From contig JAVIAB010000092.1 of assembly GCA_032433765.1 (NCBI GenBank), positions 67,527,666 through 67,591,665 on the forward strand: a DNA stretch of 64,000 bases, given 5' to 3'. This DNA is from Megaustenia siamemsis. Its lineage: Eukaryota; Mollusca; Gastropoda; Stylommatophora; Ariophantidae. Positions 56,801 to 64,000 of the stretch are shown in pieces. The notes under the pieces are model-generated. The model had not been told where the DNA came from and searched no databases. It saw only the letters and a program-made list of their open reading frames with translations. Position numbers and translations under genes: made by a program. Positions within the stretch are counted from its first letter, which is position 1. Each line of letters begins with the position of its first letter.

Positions 56801-59800
56801 AAATATAATCACGCTGCCGATGGAATACAAGTTAAAACAAAAATTATAGATGACAGGGTCCACATTTGTATAATAGGTGTGCAAGATGGAAAGCAAATTA
56901 TTTTTTTTTCCAGGAAAGAGGAATCACACTTAATGTGAACAATTAATTACTCAGCTCATCCGCATTTAACATGTGTGTGTTTTTTTTTAACATAAACCGG
57001 ATATAATGAGAACGGTTATAACAAAATTGTTTCGATGGTCCTGACGATCTCGTTATAACCGGATTCACCGTTATCTTGTTCATTCTGCACCTATATTTAA
57101 CATTTCTATATTAGGAAAATCATCTTTGGGAGAAGCTGCTGAGAACTGTAACGGACAGTTACCATTTAATGTCTACATAAGCCTGTTTCCTGTCGACTGT
57201 GAAGACGTACAACAGTTTCCGTCATTCTATGTAATGAATGATAACAAAAGTTCAGATTTATATTGCACATCTAAGTTCCACATTGAAAAAAAGTTATATG
57301 AAAAAAACCATAACAATTCCGAGCTCACGATGATATGATAATACCAATGAGGAAATAACAAATACAAAACAAAAAGCCACACGCAGTATTTACTGCAATC
57401 GTTGTAGTGTCGTTCAAAAACATATGATGATGCAGTTCTAAAACTAATTTTTTTTAAAAATTGAAATACAACATCGAACAAGCACGTGCAATTTATAATA
57501 GGGCGAACTAGATGTTTTACAGCTAGCAAGCTACTAGAACCATGAGTGTGCATATTCTAGTCACCTATTATAGTGATTACCTATGAATCTACCCCTAGTA
57601 ATGTGACGTCAACCTCAACAGCAATTAACTGTCAAATGAATAATATAAACAAATACAAATTAACAAGGAGAGCATTTAGTGAAGTGGTATCATTATAAGG
57701 TGGTTGAGGCATCACAATACATTTAATGTGTCAGAAACAATTATGAACTGTTCAAATAGATGTATATGTTCAAGTAAACATGTTATATTGATGCATGAAA
57801 GCGTTTCACGGAGATACGTTAAAATATCTCAGTCAGACCGCTCGATAGCTTTTCCTGCAAATGTAATCGTTACCAAGGACAACGACGTGAAAACACGTAT
57901 ATGTGTACACTTCTTCCTTCCTTGTCTATTTTAGTGTAAACACGTTCTAGTACACACGTCAACATTGCTTGGTGGAATTGACTTGATTCTGTTAACGTGC
58001 TCATTTCGACAAACAGGCCGCTGATCAAATCTTTAGTCACTGGCAACACACTAGTGACTATTGACAATCATACAATATCACATATCTCATGCGATCTGCA
58101 CCGTGATGTTAAACCGGTTGAACTGTGAATGGCCAGGACACTAACTTCGTGTCCATACGTGATCTCTGCAATTAATGTACTTCGCGTTGATGTTTCGGCT
58201 GTTCCGGCCCCACTGAAACTCTGAGGACCAGATCTTCCTTTGCCCACTGAAGGTTTCGTTCGTCGCTATGCCACATAAACTCAGACACTGACGAGGTTAT
58301 ACTATTCAAGGAAATCCAATCTTAAAACATGACTCGAGTTTATTCATGAATAGTTGAATGAATACACCGGTTTAAACAAACCAGCCAACCACATGGTTCT
58401 CGGCTGCTCACATACACTAATAAATGTCAGACACTGTGCTTCACAATTGTGCCTATATCACTCACACTTTCTAATCGTCCATACAGGTAAGTTCTTCCTA
58501 ATCTGACTGAATTCGGCTTATTACGTCAACTCAAATAACTGTCTTGAGTCTATGCTGAAGCCGTAGTTCTACACATTGAACAACTTTAACTAACATTATC
58601 AACATGGTCAACTCTTGGTTTGACAATACTCACTGGAACAAAATAACATTTAAACACTGCGTAGGCTTGGTAACTGCCTCCCGATAACATTGCTCTCAGT
58701 TAGCTGCAAGGGCATAATCTATTTACAACACTTAACTGAAACACTAATACACATTTTCGAGCTTTGGCTCGACCTAACTATATACATTATTAAAAGGTTG
58801 GTAAGCTTGTCCTGGCTACCGCCTCTACGGCACGGATCTCAAAGCCATCCGCCCTGAGTAAGTTTCACTTCTCGTCTCTCTGTACTTTCCCTGTATTTTT
58901 GCCTATATTTTTTCCCTCTAGCTAATCATAAATCTTCTAACATTCTTTCCTTCTCTGATTGCCTCTCACTAATTCACGAGAAATTCCATGTTTTTATCTG
59001 AATTAAACTCCCACCTCCTTTCCGTGACTTCTTCTATCGCTCACCTATTGTTATAGATTGTCAACTCATTGCTACATATGTTCTACTGTAGCTACAACAA
59101 TGGTCTAACTCAACGCGTTCACTTTCCAGTCTCAAATCCTGATTAAATGATATGTCAAAGTGGATACTTAATGCCACAATTTTCTTCACAGTCCTTAAAT
59201 ATTCATATTAATTTGCTACTGTGAATCATCTGTATAATCAATAGATGGTACAAAAAAGAAGCATGCAATGAGAAGAAGTACTATTGAAAAAAGGATATGG
59301 GATGATTTAGCTTAACGCTAGCTGACTGATACGACGTAGCAGAGTTTAATCACGATAGATACCAAGGAATGCCTATGATTACAAATAATGCTTTACTAAA
59401 TGTCTATGGTCTGTACACTCAATATAACAAAAATTTCATCATTCCAGCACATTTAGAAAAATGAATCTATGCTCGTACACACACAGACACGACACACAAT
59501 TTAAACGAGCCTTTATTTTTTATTAGGAATGAAAAAAAAAAAAAACGGTATAATCTTATAGGTCGTATTCTTGTACCAACAATAGTGGGAGCAAGCATGA
59601 AAACATACTCAATCATGTGAAGCCATGACAGAACTTATCTTATTCGCTTTTATTAAGCATCGTATTAAAGCAAGTTCTGACCATTTAAATCAAAAATCGG
59701 TTAATTATGTTCATTCTTTTCTCTAATAATGCTTGGCGTATCTTTCCGCACATTACAGTAATTTCTCTTATGTGCTCCCCCCCTCTACCCCACCTTAATT

Positions 59801-60955
59801 TTCTGTCTTTTCTCGATTTTCCTACACCCCTTCTATTCATTTTCAGAACATGCATGATATCTTAAAAGATTACAAAATCACACCCCGTTTTCAGTGAACT
59901 GATGTAGCGCTACTAATGGCATTAGACTATGCCACCGATTGATTACTTTTCTAAGGACTTTTGTTGATTAAAATTTGTTATTTTTGTGTCTGTCCCCATT
60001 TAAGACCTTCTGAATCAAATCAGTGGTTTCTGTTGTTCATTTTCTCTTATCTTTGCAAGCTAAAATATCATTTTCTGTTTTCGGTTATTCCTGTTTTCTT
60101 GTGCTACAGCATTTACATATGTATATTTGTGACTAATATAGACTAAAAGTCCCGTTGGTGAATGACAAATACAAATGTATTCAATGATGTTAAAAGATGT
60201 ATCGTGATGCATGTTAGGTCAGAGACAACATTGACTTATTTATGGATTCCATCGCCTCCATACTCTTCTAGAAAAAGAATGATGTTATATTTTCATCGGA
60301 ATGGTAAACTCCAGATAGCTTACATCCATCACAAACTGCTGGAGTCGTCCATCATACATGTACTATTGTCATAGTAAAATCCTACTCTCTAAATGGGGCT
60401 AAAATTAAGCTGTCAAAGGAAAGGAGAATATAAAACAGGATTTGAGATTTGTTCTCAGGATTTTTTCTCAGATGTGTACAAATAAGCTACATTGTGACAG
60501 TTCCCTTTATTTCAGCATCACTATTTCTAGTTAAACTCTTTTTTTTAGAAGCCAGCTTTAAGACTACTTTTATTCCTAATGTGGCAGATATGCTTTCAAG
60601 TAAAACTATGACGCTATTTTAAGATAAGGACTTTCTTCCGATAAACTCATACAAAAAGAAGCCTTACGAAAAATAATGAGCCAGACTACAGCGGGTATGA
60701 AAATATTGTACGTTACAGAGGATTAGAGAAAAGATTACATGTTCGCCGGAGGGAAGAGAATATTAACAAAGAGACAAGGGCCACCCAGTTCACAAGAAGA
60801 CAGCATAATCATTATATTGATGACTATCATAGCCTGAAAAATCTAGGGCAAACTAGAAGATTTAGAACGTGCCTTAACAAACTGAATAAAGACAAGAGTA
60901 TAAATTGTCGGTTGTCATATATACAATTTTGATTTCGTAAAGCAAATGATCAAGC
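56801..60955. other. Gene-poor stretch
   Basis: No gene was recognised. 56995-57072 repeats a GGTTATAAC theme in both orientations (AACGGTTATAACAAAATTGT, GATCTCGTTATAACCGGA), as pogo/Tigger-type ends often do, but no transposase is present. C-rich and T-rich runs are scattered through 58800-60600. Confidence 0.45.
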
Positions 60956-60959
60956 ATTG

Positions 60960-61120
60960 AAATATCATCATCTTCTGGTCGCATCTCCTTTGCAAAACGT
61001 TGCATTCCCCACAGCACGTCTGAAAAAATCTATTTCTCTATCTAGATCTACCGATTCTTATGTTCTCATGATCAAAGTCTCTTTGATGTCTTAAAACCAC
61101 CTTCTTCTTGGTCTGCCTCT
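60960..61120 (-). pseudogene. LINE H relic, first half
   Basis: Matches 38330-38450 (CGCATCTCCTTTGCAAAACG, TTGCATTCCCCACAGC, TCTCTTTGATGTCTTAAAAC). The match breaks at about 61120 and resumes at 62333. Confidence 0.75.
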
Positions 61121-61528
61121 ATTAATATGTAGACTAGGATAGAATATGTAGAACGCATAATGGTATATAGGAAGCATGGGCCGGATAGCTTAGTTGTTAA
61201 CAAAACTCAGTGGATTATTGCAGTAACCGGTTTGTAAGCATTTACAGACACAAAATAACACAGCAAGTTTTGCGGATGGAAAATTTCCTAGCTGTTATTG
61301 GAAAAGGTGTGGGGATAGATGTAGCATGACTTGACCCGTCAACCATGTCCATAATTTATGTCCATAAATTAGGTTGATAAACAAACTCAGAGGCAGATTA
61401 AGTTTATGATATTATTCTGAGAGTTCATGACAGCGTTGTTTTTTTAGACTCAGAGATTAACAAAGTGTCAAGATGACAATTGTTTTGTCAATTTCGACAC
61501 AAAAGTCATCTAGAAATTAACTTCGCAT

Positions 61529-61566
61529 TAATTTATTGGCTGCGCAGAGAATGAGCCAATAAATTA
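61529..61566. repeat. Short hairpin, 13-bp arms
   Basis: TAATTTATTGGCT (61529-61541) and AGCCAATAAATTA (61554-61566) are exact reverse complements around a 12-base loop. Confidence 0.9.
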
Positions 61567-62029
61567 TGCAAATGAGAGAGAGGTATTTAACCTGATGCAT
61601 TAGAAGATATTATCAGGTAGAAAAGTCAAGAAGTTAGAAGAAATCACGACATATAAAGATGAGGAGAAACGATTCAGAAATGTAGAATAGTCGAGCTTAG
61701 TCTGGCTTAGGCCGAACTGCCTGAAGATAGACGTGACAGTAATGGACTTCTACAAGTTAGTTAGTTTTCATCAAATACAGATGTAGAAAGATTCAAAGAC
61801 AGAGAATCATCCAGTGACATCAGCCAGTAATAACATAGTTTAGTTGAAAAATGTTTCAAGTTATATTCAGAAGTTTTATGCTCCAAGCAACAATAATAAG
61901 TATATTAAAAATAACTTTGAATAAGGTAAGACATAGAGATATAATAAAAGTATTGCCAGACAAGTTGTGAATGAAAATTATAATTTTTAAATGTCACAGA
62001 CAATAGGTACAGATAGATGGCTCATTATA

Positions 62030-62034
<5 letters not shown>

Positions 62035-62080
<46 letters not shown>
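62035..62080. repeat. (AT)n microsatellite
   Basis: A pure (TA)n tract. Confidence 0.9.
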
Positions 62081-62083
<3 letters not shown>

Positions 62084-62332
62084 CAGCGTTAGCCTCTGAG
62101 TTCATCTCAGTAAAGAAAATTGGTTATAGTTTTAAGTACTACACTAATTCATCTTATGCCAATAGAATAATAAATAATCTTTTATATGATTGTCATGATC
62201 TCTGATTGTTGACACGTCAGATAGACATTGTTATAGGGCTGTGCTGTGATCTGTGTAAACTCTATCTCATATAAATAAGCAGCAGTCTAGACAAGATATA
62301 AATAAGAAGGAAACATATAACGTTCTGGAACA

Positions 62333-62765
62333 TGCCTTTGATGCGTCACCCGGAAACCATGCCTTCCATTATTGTTCTTTCCAACCCACTGTGATTTTTT
62401 ACCATGGCCATAGTATTTTAATTTCCTCTGTAGAATGGTGTATATAAACCAGTTCTTTTTAATGTTTAAGCATTTAATAGATCTTCGTTACTCTTTTCAC
62501 TATCCAAGGTATATTAAGTTTTTCTTTTTTTGTATCGAATGAATCGATTTTCTTCCTTGCTATTTGCGAGACTGTCTATGATTCACAACCATATGTTGCT
62601 ATCTGAACAATAAATGCCTTCAGTAACTGTAATTTTACTGCCTTGGGCGTGTAGGTGTCACATCTGGCGTTTAAATTATATGCTGCTATTGCTAATCTTT
62701 ATTTTTGTATCTTTATCTGGCAATCTCCATTCTTAGTTTATACAGATTCCAGATTTCCAGTCTGT
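62333..62765 (-). pseudogene. LINE H relic, second half
   Basis: Resumes the match to 38460-39100: GATGCGTCACCCGGAAACCA, TGCCTTCCATTATTGTTCTT, GTAGAATGGTGTATATAAAC. The minus frame carries an ATYGCES-like remnant (CAACATATGGTTGTGAATCA on the minus strand) of the LINE YGCESW block. Confidence 0.75.
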
Positions 62766-62822
62766 TACAATTTCAAATTCTTCACTCTTCTTTGAAATAT
62801 ATACTACATAATTGCCGTACAT

Positions 62823-63089
62823 AAGGGAGCCGCGATAGGATCAATGGTTAGTGAACTGTACTACAAAGGACAAGGGGTAGGGTTCGATCCCAACCGACGG
62901 CTTCCGGGTTCACCCAGCCTTTAATGGGTACCGGATTTTTTTCTGGGAAAGTGAAGCGGCATGAGCGTAATACCGACCACATTACCCCAAAAATCATGTG
63001 CCGAAAGTCTGTAAAATTTATGGTCACTAACACCATATTCCCTATACGCCACTTGGCGTGACGGGGGTACTTTACTTACTTTTTTTTAT
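62823..63089 (+). mobile_element. tRNA-derived SINE, copy 6 (plus)
   Basis: Full-length copy with a small change in the A box (GATAGGATCAATGGTTAGTG). A perfect 14-bp TSD, TAATTGCCGTACAT, is at 62809-62822 and 63090-63103. Confidence 0.95.
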
Positions 63090-63103
63090 TAATTGCCGTA
63101 CAT

Positions 63104-63220
63104 TTGACCAACTAAGAAGATATATTAATCGAAGTTATCAACTTTATATTAATAGTGCATGGAGCTTAAGTACTGAAGAACAGTCCCATACAACAATTTT
63201 AAAATAAATAAATAAATCCC
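63104..63220. other. Short spacer
   Basis: No gene. It ends in an (AATA)n patch at about 63201-63216. Confidence 0.6.
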
Positions 63221-64000
63221 CTAAAGAGTGACTATTTCTGACACACCATCAACAAAGGTTGACCTAGAGCTTTGCCCTTTTTCGGGGGGGGGGGGGGGTT
63301 GAATTGCGTCCTCCACTTCACTCTGCATTATTGGTGGTCCTGTATCTTCATTTGAATTGTTTAATTCTAGTCTTTCAACATCATAGAGTTGACTGATATA
63401 TTCTGTCCATCTTTCCATTGTCTTCTCCTGTCCCATTATTATATTTCCTTCCTTTGATTTCACACATCCTGAAACTTTGACTTCTTTTCTTCCCGTTATT
63501 TTTTTTAAAACTGATTGTGCATAAATTTTGAGTATTTCTTTTGTTGTTCTATTTCTTCACATTTCTACTTTAACCATCCTTCCTTTGCTTCTCTGCATTT
63601 GTTTTTGGATCTCTTTGTGCAATATTGTGTATGTCCGTTCTTCTTTCTTATGTTTTCACCTTTCGTCCATTAGTTCTAATATTTCTTCTGTCATCCATTT
63701 TATTTTTGTTGATTCTTTTAGTCACTGGTATTACTTCTTTTGAAGTTTGTTGAATCGATTATTTGAGCATTTCCCACTCTTCCTCGATGTCCTGTATTTT
63801 CTAAATAGGATTATATATATTTTGTACTATCGCACTGTACTTATCAACTATCTACTTGAAGCATATCTAGTTCTAATTTTATATTTCTTGGGGATTTCTG
63901 TGTCTTCCGCAGTTGTATTCTTATCCTTCCAACTACTGGTACATGGTCACTATTGCAATCTGCTCTTGGCCTTGTTTTAACAAATGTTAGCCCATTCCTG
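63221..64000 (-). pseudogene. LINE endonuclease end and linker, continuing beyond the window
   Basis: The minus strand starts at the window edge with the last endonuclease block, RADCNSDHVPVVGRIRIQLR near 63970-63910 (SDH catalytic block). A charged linker follows (ILKQSIQQTSKEV-like near 63760), then KSKEGNIIMGQEKTMERWTE and YISQLYDVERLELNNSNEDT near 63460-63340, the usual region just before RT. A G/C-run slip near 63283-63298 breaks the frame. The 5' end lies beyond 64000 and the RT part is absent to the left. Confidence 0.8.

Larger units (their letters stand above)
61121..62332. mobile_element. 1.2-kb insertion in LINE H, related to the 49965-51144 element
   Basis: It is bounded by TGCCTCT (61114-61120) and TGCCTTT (62333-62339), a plausible 7-bp TSD with one mismatch. 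Near the left end AGCATGGGCCGGATAGCTTA and GTTGTTAAC resemble the ends of the 49965-51144 element (AGCATGGGGGCTGGTAACTT, AGTTGTTACC). 61695-61730 (TAGTCTGGCTTAGGCCGAAC, TGCC) resembles the hairpin region of its interior. No matching inverted end was found on the right, so it is either a diverged relative, truncated, or a different element type. It contains (AT)n at 62035-62076 and no ORF. Confidence 0.55.

Overview
The window looks like intergenic or intronic DNA from a large, AT-rich animal genome. It has long (AT)n, (CT)n/(GA)n and poly-T tracts, tRNA-derived SINEs with target-site duplications (TSDs), several families of apurinic-endonuclease (APE) LINEs, a Penelope-like element with a GIY-YIG endonuclease, a mariner-type transposase relic and a large terminal-inverted-repeat element. 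This mix, and the remembered style of the LINE proteins, suggests a lophotrochozoan, possibly a mollusc. That assignment is inference only. I found no host protein gene I could defend, no rRNA and no functional tRNA; almost every coding signal belongs to a transposable element. LINE letters (A, B, C ...) are working names for this window.

Layout. 226-1990: two abutting tandem arrays (32-bp, then 26-bp period), followed by an unidentified 86-aa ORF with a poly(A) signal. 3985-4310: tRNA-like SINE. 5220-8050: diverged repeat units with an inverted copy. 8110-9890: LINE C fragment, SINE, and LINE B interrupted by a young LINE A copy. 10151-10417: a perfect 112-bp-arm palindrome. 13310-14128: SINE-like unit with a LINE A tail, then an intact SINE. 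16030-20850: a nearly complete minus-strand LINE I interrupted by plus-strand LINE A. 20985-23150: LINE fragments and a small MITE candidate. 25268-25530: SINE. 26540-31680: LINE D split by a 3.7-kb Penelope-like element and again by a SINE. 31760-36720: three minus-strand LINE relics (E, G, F). 38335-39140 and 60960-62760: LINE H relics, one carrying a SINE and the other a 1.2-kb insertion. 43280-43850: LINE B relic. 47415-49500: mariner-superfamily element with DD83E spacing. 49965-51144: 1.18-kb element with 132-bp inverted repeats. 51420-52800: LINE A-like relic with a 28-bp minisatellite grown inside its coding region. 55316-55670 and 56390-56800: LINE B and D relics. 62809-63103: SINE with 14-bp TSD. 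63221-64000: 5' part of another minus-strand LINE running off the window.

The most informative feature is the insertion history. In three places the interrupted host LINE reads through again once the insert and one TSD copy are removed. These are LINE A in LINE I (13-bp TSD), LINE A in LINE B (13-bp TSD) and the Penelope-like element in LINE D (9-bp TSD). LINE A is the youngest LINE: two copies 8 kb apart differ at about one position in over 400. The Penelope-like element has about 0.9-kb inverted terminal arms, each carrying the end of the GIY-YIG gene, plus a 196-bp single-copy tail.
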